Source: a virus. Taken from it: 55,328 nt of DNA. The stretch is taken from IMG/VR virus record IMGVR_UViG_3300049491_000841, positions 1-55,328 of that record. One strand, written 5' to 3'. Position numbers and translations under genes: made by a program. How positions within the stretch are numbered: position 1 is the stretch's first letter; every line of letters begins with the position of its first letter. The notes under the pieces are model-generated. The model did no database searches, was not told the origin of the DNA, and saw only the letters and a list, made by a program, of their open reading frames with translations. Of the stretch, positions 1 through 8,933 are shown in pieces.

Positions 1-127
1 TGTCCATTTTGGACAGAAGCTTACTGGAAAAGCCAAGGATTATTGGTTCTATCAAATGCGCGTTCTTCAAACGATGGCTCATTGTTTGGAACTCGATTAT
101 CACGCTTTCATTTTCACCCAGTATGAT
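1..127. repeat. Terminal direct repeat, left copy
   Basis: Bases 1-127 are identical to 55202-55328. A reading frame stays open across the join, so this is either an assembly overlap of a circular contig (127 is a common assembler k-mer length) or short terminal redundancy. Unique genome length is then 55,201 bp. Confidence 0.97.
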
Positions 128-499
128 TCTATTTGTCTTGGAATGCTCCCTCGGATTTCGGCAGATAACAGCATTCATCGGTTTGCGTGCGGGCCTTCTC
201 CTGAGTTCGAATCAAAAATTGGATTACATCCACCTTGGTGCTTCGGATATGCGCGCTTGCAAGAATTTGTAAAAGCCGCTTACAGAGAACCGATGGAACT
301 CGAACACGGCATAATGGATCGTTGGATGCCCTGCGTTATGCAGCGCCATAAATTAAAGTATGATCCGTGCGAGTGGGCTTGGAGCGCCAATGCGATTGAT
401 ACTCCGTCTTTCGTTCTGTGCGCACGACAGGCCATCGCCAACGGGTGCCTGTTTGTGCATGGGGTCAAAAATAAACAGCAACTCGAATCAATTTTATGA
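2..499 (+). CDS. Glycosyltransferase-like protein, 3' part (gene crosses the circular join)
   Basis: Continuation of the reading frame that starts at 55059; the first in-frame ATG here (56) is internal (residue 67 of the joined protein). The fragment carries the FTQYDS motif and a Cys/Trp-rich C-terminal half. Its stop overlaps the ATG of the next gene (ATGA at 496-499), so the two are translationally coupled. No close family was recognised. Confidence 0.6.
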   Translation, partial: VHFGQKLTGKAKDYWFYQMRVLQTMAHCLELDYHAFIFTQYDSICLGMLPRISADNSIHRFACGPSPEFESKIGLHPPWCFGYARLQEFVKAAYREPMELEHGIMDRWMPCVMQRHKLKYDPCEWAWSANAIDTPSFVLCARQAIANGCLFVHGVKNKQQLESIL

Positions 500-744
500 A
501 TCGTCGCGCATTTCTGAAAGGCGGATTTTTAATTACGTCCATCAAGATTCCCATCGTCGAAAAACCAGGACCTTGGAAGCCAATGATATGTGAATCCGGG
601 TCAGATGAATATTCTTGCATCAAGAATGCGCAGGCCGAAGCCAATCGTTGCAATATCGAAGTGAGGTTCACTTTTAACTATCACCGCCATTATTGCGTTT
701 TCCCAGATTGCACATGGACAAAAACGGATGATTCATTGGCTTGA
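496..744 (+). CDS. Small protein with Tat-like signal motif
   Basis: 82 residues, start coupled by ATGA overlap to the preceding gene. The N-terminus reads MNRRAFLKGGFLITSI, which fits the twin-arginine export consensus (RRxFLK followed by a hydrophobic stretch). The remainder (residues 25-82) has four cysteines and no recognised domain. A Tat signal in a phage protein is unusual; alternatively the N-terminus is a chance basic-hydrophobic segment. The 3' end overlaps the antisense HNH gene by 12 bases. Confidence 0.5.
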   Translation: MNRRAFLKGGFLITSIKIPIVEKPGPWKPMICESGSDEYSCIKNAQAEANRCNIEVRFTFNYHRHYCVFPDCTWTKTDDSLA

Positions 745-1356
745 CTTTAATTCAGGCTGGTGTGTCGGTGGTTTGAATATTTTATCTCCTGTCCAGCCGC
801 GATTGACTCGTTCCCGTATCGTCGAGTCTCTCATTCCAAGCTGCCTTGACCACTGCGCAATCGTATGAGTTTCTCCGCGCCATTCGATCCATTTGTTTCG
901 ACGTGTGTTGTTCGATTGCTCTCCAATCGTTGACCATCGGCAATTAGCTGGGAAGTATCCTAGATTGTTATCAATGCGATCCAAGCTCAGGCCCGGCTTA
1001 TAGCTTTTGCCCATGTCTTTCAGAAATCCTGTGAAGTCCATCCATGACTCGCAAACCTTTATTCCGCGCGCGCCGTAATTGTGGAATTGCTGAGACTTTG
1101 GATTAAGGCAACGAGTTTTCATAGAGTTCCATGCGTGATAAATAGGATTATAGCCCGTACTCATGCCGTGCTTGGTGTGTGTATCTCGCTTCCAGCATCC
1201 GCACGATTTGACCCTCCCATTTCGCAATGGCCAACCTCTTACGTTTGTCTTGGTGCCGCATTCGCAAAGACATGCCCAGCCCTTTATTCGTCCGAGGTAT
1301 TCGATCACAGTTAATCTCTCGAATTTCTTACCGGTCAGGTCTTGTGAAGGTTTCAT
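733..1356 (-). CDS. HNH homing endonuclease-like protein with N-terminal zinc ribbon
   Basis: 207 residues. The N-terminal part (about 1-60) has the GKKFERLTVI block followed by CLCECG and SCGC, a four-cysteine zinc ribbon typical of free-standing phage HNH proteins. The central part has WNSMKTRCLNP, YGARGIKVCESW and LDRIDNNLGYFPANCRW, the conserved core of this HNH family. The C-terminus (about 155-207) resembles a DNA-binding repeat (WRGETHTIAQWSRQLG and RGW). It is antisense to the virion operon, between the wrap-around glycosyltransferase-like region and the capsid candidate, as expected for a selfish homing gene. Target cleavage is family inference. Confidence 0.85.
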   Translation of the reverse strand: MKPSQDLTGKKFERLTVIEYLGRIKGWACLCECGTKTNVRGWPLRNGRVKSCGCWKRDTHTKHGMSTGYNPIYHAWNSMKTRCLNPKSQQFHNYGARGIKVCESWMDFTGFLKDMGKSYKPGLSLDRIDNNLGYFPANCRWSTIGEQSNNTRRNKWIEWRGETHTIAQWSRQLGMRDSTIRERVNRGWTGDKIFKPPTHQPELKSSQ

Positions 1357-1389
1357 AAATGATTGACTTTTAACTAGAGACGGAGTAGT

Positions 1390-1605
1390 TCAAACGCAGA
1401 AAGCAGTCCCTGTTAGAAGCAGGACATAAATTTCGCCCACTGCGCGGTGACACGGATTTCGCTTCAGGCCGGACGTTTTCGATAACGTCAAAGTTGGTTC
1501 TTCAAAGGCCACAAGAACACCATTCGGAATGCGATCTGCCCAAATAGGGCACTTCCCATACTCCGGCACTTTAACAATTTGGTGCGGTGTGGCTGGCACT
1601 TCCAT
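1390..1605 (-). CDS. Hypothetical protein, possibly not expressed
   Basis: A 71-codon frame between the HNH gene and the capsid candidate, on the HNH strand. The middle (GKCPIWADRIPNG) looks protein-like and a weak purine-rich site precedes the ATG. No family recognised. It could be cargo that came with the HNH gene or a non-coding insertion scar. Confidence 0.3.
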   Translation of the reverse strand: MEVPATPHQIVKVPEYGKCPIWADRIPNGVLVAFEEPTLTLSKTSGLKRNPCHRAVGEIYVLLLTGTAFCV

Positions 1606-1638
1606 TCACTCTACACCTACAAATCGCAAATGTAAAGT

Positions 1639-2841
1639 ATGGCATGTGACCCAGTCATCGACTACCTCACGCAGGAATCGGGGCGCTATCTGGCTGACTT
1701 GATCGCCAGGCGCGTCTTTGGACAATCCCCTTGGCTAACCCTCATCCGCCGCGCTGAGTTCCCTGCCGCAATGGGCGAGACAATCTCGCGCCTGATCTAT
1801 GAGCGCATGGCTCCCGTCGTGGCGGAACCTGTCTGGCACGACATGGTTATTGAAGATGGTGCTGAAGGAGGTTTGTGCTTGCCGCCCGCCGAAACAATAG
1901 GCGTGGGATCAACCACATACAACTTCAATCTCAAGCGGCGAGTCATCAATGGACCTGACTTCTGCGCGGAAAACCTGCGCCCGAAGTTTAGCCTGATGCA
2001 GCAGCTAAACGACATCTCTGGAGTTCTGGCTGACTACATCACCATCGAATGGGAGATTCGAGATCGGCACGAGTACTTCCGCATGTGTAAGTACAAAGTC
2101 GTTCTCGATCAATGTGGAAGCTCCGCTACTTTCACAGACACAGTGGCTCAGACTTACCCGGCGGTTTGTCCTGGAGGCACTCTGGATCTCGGCACTCTCG
2201 CTTATTGGAGAATCCGGTTGTTTCGCGATGGCGCCGGACGGTCGGCGCTGATGAAGCTCAATGGCGCACCTCAGCTCACAGCCATTACTTCTGCGGAAGT
2301 TAGCGGAAATATCCTGCGGCTTAATCCTACGCTTCGTCAGGACTTGAATTACGCTTACATGGGATCGCAAATGGGATCACTCGTGCTGGCAGCCTTCGGC
2401 GTTAGCTATGCCCTCGGCGGGTTTGTTTTCATGGAAGATATGTTCCCGCGCCGTGGCGAATGCAATGGGGGTGTGTTCGCGCAAACGGCTGCATTCGAAC
2501 TCAAGAACGCGACCAAGGGGAAAAAGGCAGAAATTCGAGATGCCTGGCAGGTCGCCGGTGTCGAAGAGTCGTTTATTTTCGACCCGGAGGTTTTTGTTCA
2601 GCTCGTTCCCCGGCCTATTACAAACCCCGCTGCTCGATTCAACTTCGATCCAGTCAACTACACCGGCGACTGGGCTGCGCTAAACATCCCGGACAAGGTC
2701 TGCAACCCTCGCGGTCAAATCATCTTCCATCAGGCAATCATGGCGGCGTCATCGTCGCTTATGCACCCTGAACGAGGCGTGGCCTTCCTTCACTTGCGCT
2801 GCGACCCGCAATGCACGTTGCAGTTCTGCGGAAGCGTATAA
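1639..2841 (+). CDS. Major capsid protein candidate
   Basis: 400 residues with no signal peptide or membrane segment. On the circular map it is the first large gene after the terminase, portal, scaffold-like and glycosyltransferase genes, which is the usual place of the major head protein, and the size fits an HK97-fold capsid subunit. The N-terminus (YLADLIARRVFGQSPWLTLIRR) and the mixed alpha/beta composition are compatible. It has many cysteines (about 11), including CDPQCTLQFC at the C-terminus, suggesting inter-subunit disulfides or metal binding. The assignment rests on position and size; no signature motif was seen. Confidence 0.6.
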   Translation: MACDPVIDYLTQESGRYLADLIARRVFGQSPWLTLIRRAEFPAAMGETISRLIYERMAPVVAEPVWHDMVIEDGAEGGLCLPPAETIGVGSTTYNFNLKRRVINGPDFCAENLRPKFSLMQQLNDISGVLADYITIEWEIRDRHEYFRMCKYKVVLDQCGSSATFTDTVAQTYPAVCPGGTLDLGTLAYWRIRLFRDGAGRSALMKLNGAPQLTAITSAEVSGNILRLNPTLRQDLNYAYMGSQMGSLVLAAFGVSYALGGFVFMEDMFPRRGECNGGVFAQTAAFELKNATKGKKAEIRDAWQVAGVEESFIFDPEVFVQLVPRPITNPAARFNFDPVNYTGDWAALNIPDKVCNPRGQIIFHQAIMAASSSLMHPERGVAFLHLRCDPQCTLQFCGSV

Positions 2842-2875
2842 ACCCACCCGACAAAACGATCAACTTTTTTGACCT

Positions 2876-3298
2876 ATGCCAGAAATTAACTCGTCTCAGC
2901 CGGTCTCGGTGGGATTTGCTACCACTGACGCCACCCAAGGCACAGCCGCCACATTTGACACGTCCTTTTGGACGGACGGATGTTTCACCGTATTAGCGAC
3001 CGTTACAGCTCGTGAAACCGTAGATAGCGATGAAGGCGCCGGTTATATATTGGCCGGAACCTTCCTACGCACTTCCGGAGTCACCACTCTTCTGGGATCC
3101 GTGACTGCTGTTCACACCGCTGAATCAACTGGTGGATGGGCCGCGACAATGGATGTGGATAGCGATGGCGACAATGTTCGCGTCCGGGTCACTGGTGCTA
3201 GTTCCACAGACATTAAGTGGCTCACCAAGATGGACGTTCAGGTCAATGACTTGACGCCATACAACGCGCTGGGTAACGGCGTGACATTCCCTCCATAA
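2876..3298 (+). CDS. Virion beta-sandwich protein (decoration or fibre domain)
   Basis: 140 residues, beta-rich. The pattern ATTDAT, then a long beta region, then LLGSVTAVHTAES, GGWAATMDV, VRVRVTG and IKWLTKMDV matches a small beta-sandwich domain seen repeatedly in phage head-decoration and tail-fibre proteins. It lies 35 bases after the capsid candidate and before the collagen-like proteins, consistent with a surface decoration protein. The exact virion location is inference. Confidence 0.6.
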   Translation: MPEINSSQPVSVGFATTDATQGTAATFDTSFWTDGCFTVLATVTARETVDSDEGAGYILAGTFLRTSGVTTLLGSVTAVHTAESTGGWAATMDVDSDGDNVRVRVTGASSTDIKWLTKMDVQVNDLTPYNALGNGVTFPP

Positions 3299-3352
3299 AT
3301 CATCGCGAATTTGGGCTTGGTTGTTTCGCTCGCCAGGCCCAAATTTAACCAA

Positions 3353-3757
3353 ATGACACGCGATGTCCTGGTTGCGAATGCAGTCGCGCACGGGTTCACA
3401 GGTGTTGAAGCCACTGTTCGCGATGCGATCATTCTCGAACTGCTATGGTTTATTCAAGGAGGCACCATGACCAAGGCGCAGTTGCTTCAGGCCGCTTATA
3501 CTGACGGATTCACAGGAGTTGAACCTGTCATGCGGGATGCCTTGATTTTGGAGCTGCTCTTTCAAATCCTAAGCGGAGGCGGAGGCGGTGGGGGCGGAAA
3601 TGTTTTCGGTCTTGGTGCCAATTACGGATTCTGCGGCGCTTTTCCGAGTCAGGTGTTGATGATAAAAAACCTCGATACTGGACTGCTTAACAGGATCGAT
3701 ACCGTTGGAGCTGATCCGGTAGTTGGTCCTAAATTTGGAGATGGCTCTACCTGCTGA
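3353..3757 (+). CDS. Virion-associated protein with duplicated GFTGVE motif and shared C-terminal module
   Basis: 134 residues from the ATG at 3353, chosen because the internal repeat begins there (a TTG 14 codons upstream is possible). Two tandem units of about 38 residues share GFTGVE followed by RDA.ILELL. A seven-glycine linker follows, then a C-terminal module (YGFCGAFPSQVL to the end) homologous to the C-terminus of the next protein. Its stop overlaps the next ATG (TGATG). A surface or appendage subunit is likely; the function is unknown. Confidence 0.6.
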   Translation: MTRDVLVANAVAHGFTGVEATVRDAIILELLWFIQGGTMTKAQLLQAAYTDGFTGVEPVMRDALILELLFQILSGGGGGGGGNVFGLGANYGFCGAFPSQVLMIKNLDTGLLNRIDTVGADPVVGPKFGDGSTC

Positions 3758-5115
3758 TGAATACGCTTCCGCTATCCGCTGAATGTTGCCCTCCCTGTTG
3801 CGACACTGAGACAGTCTCAGTGCCAGGGCCGAAAGGCGATCCCGGTGCTGATTGCACTCCCTGCGAAAACGGTATTGATGCTTTCACACTGAGCGTTGAC
3901 AGCTTCGATATGCCAGGGCTGGAGGGCGACACACCTTCGATTGAAGTTCTCGATTCGCGATGGATGGTTTCAGGACAAATCGTTTATGTCGAGAGCGCCG
4001 GTTGGTTTCGAGTACTTTCCAAAGCCGATTCCACTCATGTAGTTCTTCGAAATCTTGAAACAGCAGGAGGCAGGTACGACGAGAACGCTGCTCCAGGCAC
4101 TCCCATCGCGCCAGGCCAGGCGATCTCCCCTGGAGGCTTGCAAGGCCAGGATGGCACAAATGGCACTGACGGCACAAACGGCACCAATGGGATCGACGCC
4201 TTCACGGTTACAACTGCTGACTTCACTCAACCTGACGGAACAGGAGGAACTCCGAGCGTAGTTGTCGAGGTTGCGAGCAGTCTCTGGATTGGAGTTGGTC
4301 AAATCATCTACGTTCAAGGCGGAGGCTACTACGTAGTGACTGCGCTTACAGATCCAACGCACGTCACGCTTTTGAATCTGGAGGACGGAAGCGGCGCTTA
4401 TAGCGGGAACTCCGCCCCTGGAAACACTGTAAGCGCAGGATCAAATGTAACCGCTGGAGGACTTCAAGGGCCATCTGCATCAGGAGCGGTAAATGCCTCG
4501 ACAGCTCTTCTCTCCGACGTGCAAGCCAGTGGGGATCCTTCTCAGACCCCTGCATTTGGAAGCTGGCAGACACTGGAGTTCAACACCGTGCTCGATCCTG
4601 ACAGCATGTTTGTTGTCGCTGCGGGGAACCAGTTTGAGCTTCTTCCGGGACGTTACGCAATCAGCGGATTGCTTTGCGGAGAGCAATGCCAGATGCGTAC
4701 CCGCATCCAGCGAATAGGCGATGCGACAACGGTGTTGCGAGGAATCCAAATTCACACATTCAATAATGCGGGATCGGTCGTAAGCATAAACGGATGGATA
4801 GATGCTAGCGCGGGTGATCTATTTGAATGGCAGTACTACTCGATCAACGATGGCGGTGGTGCTACAAATCTTGGTCTTCCGATGGCCACCGGCGACACTG
4901 AAATCTACAAAACTCTACAATTCACGCGCCTGTCAACTGGCCCGGCATTCATTGGAGATGTATCGGCTGAAGGCGACAACTATTGCTTCCACGGAACACC
5001 TCCCAACCAGATTCTTAAGCTTACCAACCTTTCCACCGGCTTGTTCAATCAGATCAATTCTTTTGGCATGGACGGAGTTCAAGATGTGACCTTGGATGTA
5101 GGAGGACCTTGTTAA
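3757..5115 (+). CDS. Collagen-like appendage protein with duplicated domain
   Basis: 452 residues. A short collagen-like stretch (GPKGDPGAD) is followed by a domain of about 95 residues, a second Gly-x-x run (GQDGTNGTDGTNGTNG), and a second copy of the same domain; both copies start NGIDAFT and contain GQI.YV, THV.L.NLE, APG and GGLQG. A separate beta-rich domain (about 255-405) and the 47-residue C-terminal module shared with the preceding protein follow. Collagen-like repeats form trimers in phage fibres, so a trimeric head or tail fibre is likely. Starts by TGATG coupling and ends directly before the next gene. Confidence 0.7.
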   Translation: MNTLPLSAECCPPCCDTETVSVPGPKGDPGADCTPCENGIDAFTLSVDSFDMPGLEGDTPSIEVLDSRWMVSGQIVYVESAGWFRVLSKADSTHVVLRNLETAGGRYDENAAPGTPIAPGQAISPGGLQGQDGTNGTDGTNGTNGIDAFTVTTADFTQPDGTGGTPSVVVEVASSLWIGVGQIIYVQGGGYYVVTALTDPTHVTLLNLEDGSGAYSGNSAPGNTVSAGSNVTAGGLQGPSASGAVNASTALLSDVQASGDPSQTPAFGSWQTLEFNTVLDPDSMFVVAAGNQFELLPGRYAISGLLCGEQCQMRTRIQRIGDATTVLRGIQIHTFNNAGSVVSINGWIDASAGDLFEWQYYSINDGGGATNLGLPMATGDTEIYKTLQFTRLSTGPAFIGDVSAEGDNYCFHGTPPNQILKLTNLSTGLFNQINSFGMDGVQDVTLDVGGPC

Positions 5116-7530
5116 ATGTCTGTTCGTGCCACGGCACTTTCGAGCGATGGATTCCAGGTAATTTCGAAAGGCGTCCAAAGTGGGCTTCCGCCCAACACGC
5201 TCCCTCGTGATCAACTGGCGTGGCTGGTCAATGGCACAACGCGCAACGGGTTCCCTCGCCAGCGTCCAGGCTGGTCCAAGCGCGCGCTGACCGGCGATGC
5301 CATCACGACCGGTCTCTTCCAAGGCGCAGGGATATTCAAGCACGCCAATGAGCTTGTTCTCTCTCGCGCAGGGAGAATTTACGCAATCAACCTGTCTTCT
5401 TACGTCGTTCGCGAACTCACTGATCCCGCTGATCGCAACTCGCCAATCCTTCGCCGGGCCTGGTTCTGCGAAGGAGCGGGTTTCGAATTCGTTCAGGACA
5501 ATCAGGCAAAGTGCTTGATTTACGATGGCGCAAATATGCGCCGCTCCGACCCATCGCTCTTGCAGGTCCCTACTGGTTCTTGCATGGCTTACGCCAGCGG
5601 GAGGCTTTGGGTTACGTTGCCGGGGGCGGTCACCTACGCAGGCAGCGATCTGGTCTATGGAGATAGCGGTACCGCCGCCTACGGGCGCAGGGACGCAATC
5701 ACATTTTTCAAAGAGAACGTTCTTTACAGTGGCGGAGGAGCTTTCGGAATTCCATTCGACGCGGGCGAAATCACAGCGATGGTGCCACTCGCACAAACTG
5801 ACACTTCGCTGGGTCAAGGGCCTCTTCAAGTGTTTACTACAGGAGGTGCTTTCTCGGTTAACGCGCCGTTTGACCGCGCTACCTGGGCACTGGTGACGTT
5901 TCCAGTGCAATCTGCCTCGCTTCTCGGCGCTGGATTTCTCTCCGACTGGGCAGCCAACAACGTCAACGGTGACATTTGGGGTCGAGCGGTGGACGGAGTT
6001 CGTTCGTTCCAGGTCGCCCGCCGCGATTTCGGAACTTGGGTTAACGCGCCTTTCTCACAGGAAGTAACTCGTGCCCTCGAAAACGACACTCGCGACTTTC
6101 TTGGCTGGTCTAGCGGAGCGCTTTTTGACAATCGCCGGATTCAAACCATAGCGCCTTACAGTGACTACGATAACGGCATCCTGCACCGAGGACTTGTCGT
6201 GCTCGACTTTTACCCGCTGGGAGGCATGGCTTCTCACGTCTCCGCGCCTGTTTGGGATGGTGAATGGAGCGGCCTGCCGATCCTTCAGGTGCTTGGCGCG
6301 GTCATAAACGGCCAGGAACGTTGTTTTATCATCGCTTTAGGTGCTGGCGAAGACATTCAGCTTTGGGAAATTAGTCGTGATTCAAACTATGACAACGATG
6401 GTGCAACTGATCGGCATATCTCCTGGCAAATTGAAGGCGCATCCTATAACTGGCCTGATGCAGGTTGGGGCCTTAAGCAGCTAGAGTTTGGGGATACTTG
6501 GTATGATCAACTTCAGGATGAGGTTACTTTCAGTCTTTATTTTCGGCCAGATCAAGAACCTTGCTGGCAAGAATGGCATTCGTGGAGTTCCTGCGCAGTG
6601 AATAAGACCTGCGAAAACCCGGTTGATCCTGACACCGGGTGCGCGTCGGCACCTCCAAATTTGCAACCGCAGTATCGAGTGCGACACAAGTTTCCTCAAT
6701 TAGTCAACGTCTGTAATCCAATTACCGGAAAGCCTTATCGCCGTGGATACGAGTTTCAACCCCGCCTGGCTATTCAAGGCCCATGTAGGATCAAGAAGTT
6801 CCGCCTGTGGGCCAGCGACGTTCCAGAAGAGCCGGTCGGTGGATGCCTCGATGACAGCGTGTGCAAGACGCTTGACTGTTGCCTTCCTGATCCTCTCAGC
6901 TACATGATCGAAGACTTGGGTTGCCAAGGATCTCCAAACATTGAGTCGTTTGCAGTTGATCCAGAGGAAATCAACATAGGCGATTCCGCTCTGATTTCTT
7001 GGGGTGCAATTACAAATTCCAGCTCAGCTTCTATCGATCAAGGAATTGGATCAGTCACCACCAGTCCTGGATCTGTATCCGTCAGTCCAACGGTAACGAC
7101 TACTTACACTATTTCTGTGCAATGCGGTGCTTCCATTGTAACTCGTTCTGTTACAGTTTTCGTTGATCAAGTTCCACCTCCTGTGCCACCGGTTGTTTAT
7201 GTGCCGGACGATGGCCTTCCTGCAATGTCTTGCAGTCCATCCGTATTTGAATGGCCCTGGCTTGAAACTGAACATTTTGTGCGTTATCCGAGCAGCGGAA
7301 ATCATGCAGATGATCCGAATTCGATCCTCGATCCTGATCTAATCTCTTGGTGGGCTTCTCAAGTTGAAGCGGCTTTTCTTGCGGAGATAACAACCAGCAC
7401 ATCGCACACCCTTTTTTGGCAATGGTCTGAAGCGAGTGATTCCTGGAATGCCTTCCAACTGTGGAGCACTGGATCTCACATTCACTACATAAGTCCAGGC
7501 TGGACAATCGCTGTGGCTTACTGCGAATAG
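5116..7530 (+). CDS. Large tail-tube or stopper-like virion protein with Ig-like domain
   Basis: 804 residues starting immediately after the previous stop. Residues 1-450 are beta-strand rich with repeated blade-like units (LPRDQLAWLVNGT, RPGW, FCEGAGFEFVQDN, YASGRLWV), resembling proteins of podovirus tail tubes such as T7 gp12-type or P22-type stabilising proteins. Residues 610-690 form an Ig-like domain ending in TTTYTISVQCG. A proline-rich linker and a C-terminal domain follow. Cysteines cluster around 495-560. Together with the 363-residue protein at 8934 it probably builds the tail tube; remote similarity only. Confidence 0.55.
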   Translation: MSVRATALSSDGFQVISKGVQSGLPPNTLPRDQLAWLVNGTTRNGFPRQRPGWSKRALTGDAITTGLFQGAGIFKHANELVLSRAGRIYAINLSSYVVRELTDPADRNSPILRRAWFCEGAGFEFVQDNQAKCLIYDGANMRRSDPSLLQVPTGSCMAYASGRLWVTLPGAVTYAGSDLVYGDSGTAAYGRRDAITFFKENVLYSGGGAFGIPFDAGEITAMVPLAQTDTSLGQGPLQVFTTGGAFSVNAPFDRATWALVTFPVQSASLLGAGFLSDWAANNVNGDIWGRAVDGVRSFQVARRDFGTWVNAPFSQEVTRALENDTRDFLGWSSGALFDNRRIQTIAPYSDYDNGILHRGLVVLDFYPLGGMASHVSAPVWDGEWSGLPILQVLGAVINGQERCFIIALGAGEDIQLWEISRDSNYDNDGATDRHISWQIEGASYNWPDAGWGLKQLEFGDTWYDQLQDEVTFSLYFRPDQEPCWQEWHSWSSCAVNKTCENPVDPDTGCASAPPNLQPQYRVRHKFPQLVNVCNPITGKPYRRGYEFQPRLAIQGPCRIKKFRLWASDVPEEPVGGCLDDSVCKTLDCCLPDPLSYMIEDLGCQGSPNIESFAVDPEEINIGDSALISWGAITNSSSASIDQGIGSVTTSPGSVSVSPTVTTTYTISVQCGASIVTRSVTVFVDQVPPPVPPVVYVPDDGLPAMSCSPSVFEWPWLETEHFVRYPSSGNHADDPNSILDPDLISWWASQVEAAFLAEITTSTSHTLFWQWSEASDSWNAFQLWSTGSHIHYISPGWTIAVAYCE

Positions 7531-7575
7531 TAACGCTCGACTTATTCGGTCATCTGGCGTAATGAGTAGAGCAGC

Positions 7576-8331
7576 ATGGATTTCCGATTAACCACGCCTG
7601 TTCTCGACCAAAACTGCTGGCCAGCGCTTCCTCAGAGCTTCGTCAACGAGATTTTTGGAAAAACCCGCGGTCAACTGGAAGATCTGGTTGGTGTTATTGC
7701 GAGTCAAACCACTCCATCACCTGCCGACCGCAACAAGCTCTGGGTCAAGCTCGACGGGAGCGACAATCCAATCGGAAGGTTCTTTTACGGTAACGGCGTG
7801 GCGGCATGGGTATGGCCTTACGACGACGACGCGCGAAAGTTGATCCCAGGCGAACGCAGGATCTGGCTGGGTGATCCTGCTGCCATCCCAACACTGGGCG
7901 GTGGCACCGCTGGCCCAGTTACACTTTCCACCGGACCATTCTGGGAAATTGATACGCCTTTGTTTGACGGACGTGTACCGATGGGCGTAGGAGCTATTCC
8001 TGGGGCAGTTCCGGCGCATTCGCTAACCAGTGGCGAGCAGTACGGAGAAGCCGCACACTTGCAGTTGGCCGACGAAGTTGGTCCTCATCCTCATCCGCTT
8101 GCAACTGACACGTCCTTGATGAACGCGGACGGCTCAGTCAACGTGAATAATACTGGATCAACAGGCCCAGGATTGTTCATCGGTCTCACGGGCGACTTCA
8201 CGACTCCGCTATCCGTGCAAAACAATGAGTACACCGACCCGGTTGCTGGTCAGCAAAAGATTCCAATCATTCCACCAACGGTGGGTGTTTATTTTCTGAA
8301 ACGCACGATTCGAATTTTTCTTCAAGGATGA
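7576..8331 (+). CDS. Tail collar domain protein
   Basis: 251 residues. Residues 128-180 show the tail-collar signature (FDGRVPMGVG, then GEQYGEAAHLQLADEVGPHPHPL), with the histidine pair seen in T4 gp12-like fibres where histidines bind metal. The C-terminus (IPPTVGVYFLKRTIR) matches the end of collar domains. The N-terminal 120 residues may attach it to the tail. Likely a short fibre or baseplate adhesin. The end overlaps the antisense HNH gene by 10 bases. Confidence 0.75.
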   Translation: MDFRLTTPVLDQNCWPALPQSFVNEIFGKTRGQLEDLVGVIASQTTPSPADRNKLWVKLDGSDNPIGRFFYGNGVAAWVWPYDDDARKLIPGERRIWLGDPAAIPTLGGGTAGPVTLSTGPFWEIDTPLFDGRVPMGVGAIPGAVPAHSLTSGEQYGEAAHLQLADEVGPHPHPLATDTSLMNADGSVNVNNTGSTGPGLFIGLTGDFTTPLSVQNNEYTDPVAGQQKIPIIPPTVGVYFLKRTIRIFLQG

Positions 8332-8906
8332 ACATGGTTCCATCCAATTCCATTCGCAATTCTTCTGGCGGCTGCTCGGCATATTCCAAACTTGGCAGCG
8401 AACGAAGATTTTTCCTTGTATGGAATCTTATCATATCTATCTCGGATAGCTGCTACGTCTTTTTCAGTGAGCTTAGACCTTGGGGATTCTTCACCTCTCC
8501 TGACGGTAAGGAATTTAAAACGACCTCGGCGAATGGCATCGTGCATATTCATTTTTTGAGTGCCTTCATAAAGGTGGTGAGGATTTCCGCAAAGCACATT
8601 GTCACACTTATGGCAAATGCGTGCTCCTGGTTTTATCTGTCCATAAAACGATTTCCAAATCGCCTTATGGAACGGCTGTTGCAAACCTTTGTAGCAAATC
8701 GTGGGGTAGTAACACCCTTTGTGAATTTTCGCTCCGATTATAGGCCAGCATTCATTGACGGTCTTTCTATCAATCCTTTTCCACAACCTAAAGTCTGCCG
8801 TAGCGAGCTTTTGTTTTTGTTGCGATTGTATGCCTCTACGTCCAAGTGCAAGCATGGCTTCGCGATTGAGTTTCCAGCGCAGCGTCATTCGTTCGGATTG
8901 ATTCAT
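8322..8906 (-). CDS. HNH endonuclease (HNH_3-like)
   Basis: 194 residues from the ATG at 8906; the frame stays open further upstream but would overlap the plus-strand gene at 8934. Residues about 98-130 contain HKCDNVLCGNPHHLYEGT followed by an NMHDAIRRGR block, the classical core of phage HNH_3 homing endonucleases. The C-terminal 60 residues (SKLTEKDVAAIRDRYD and ARRIANG) look like a helix-turn-helix DNA-binding tail. It sits antisense between two virion genes, a typical homing position. Confidence 0.88.
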   Translation of the reverse strand: MNQSERMTLRWKLNREAMLALGRRGIQSQQKQKLATADFRLWKRIDRKTVNECWPIIGAKIHKGCYYPTICYKGLQQPFHKAIWKSFYGQIKPGARICHKCDNVLCGNPHHLYEGTQKMNMHDAIRRGRFKFLTVRRGEESPRSKLTEKDVAAIRDRYDKIPYKEKSSFAAKFGICRAAARRIANGIGWNHVHP

Positions 8907-8933
8907 GGTTAGCCAATAACACAAACGAACAAT

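Noticed and set aside
4933-5910. 325-codon minus-strand frame
   Set aside because: Antisense to two well-supported virion genes; Arg/Cys-rich shadow with no domain.
5116-7530. Tape-measure protein
   Set aside because: The large virion genes are beta-rich or ejection-type; none shows the long coiled coil plus membrane segments of a tape measure.
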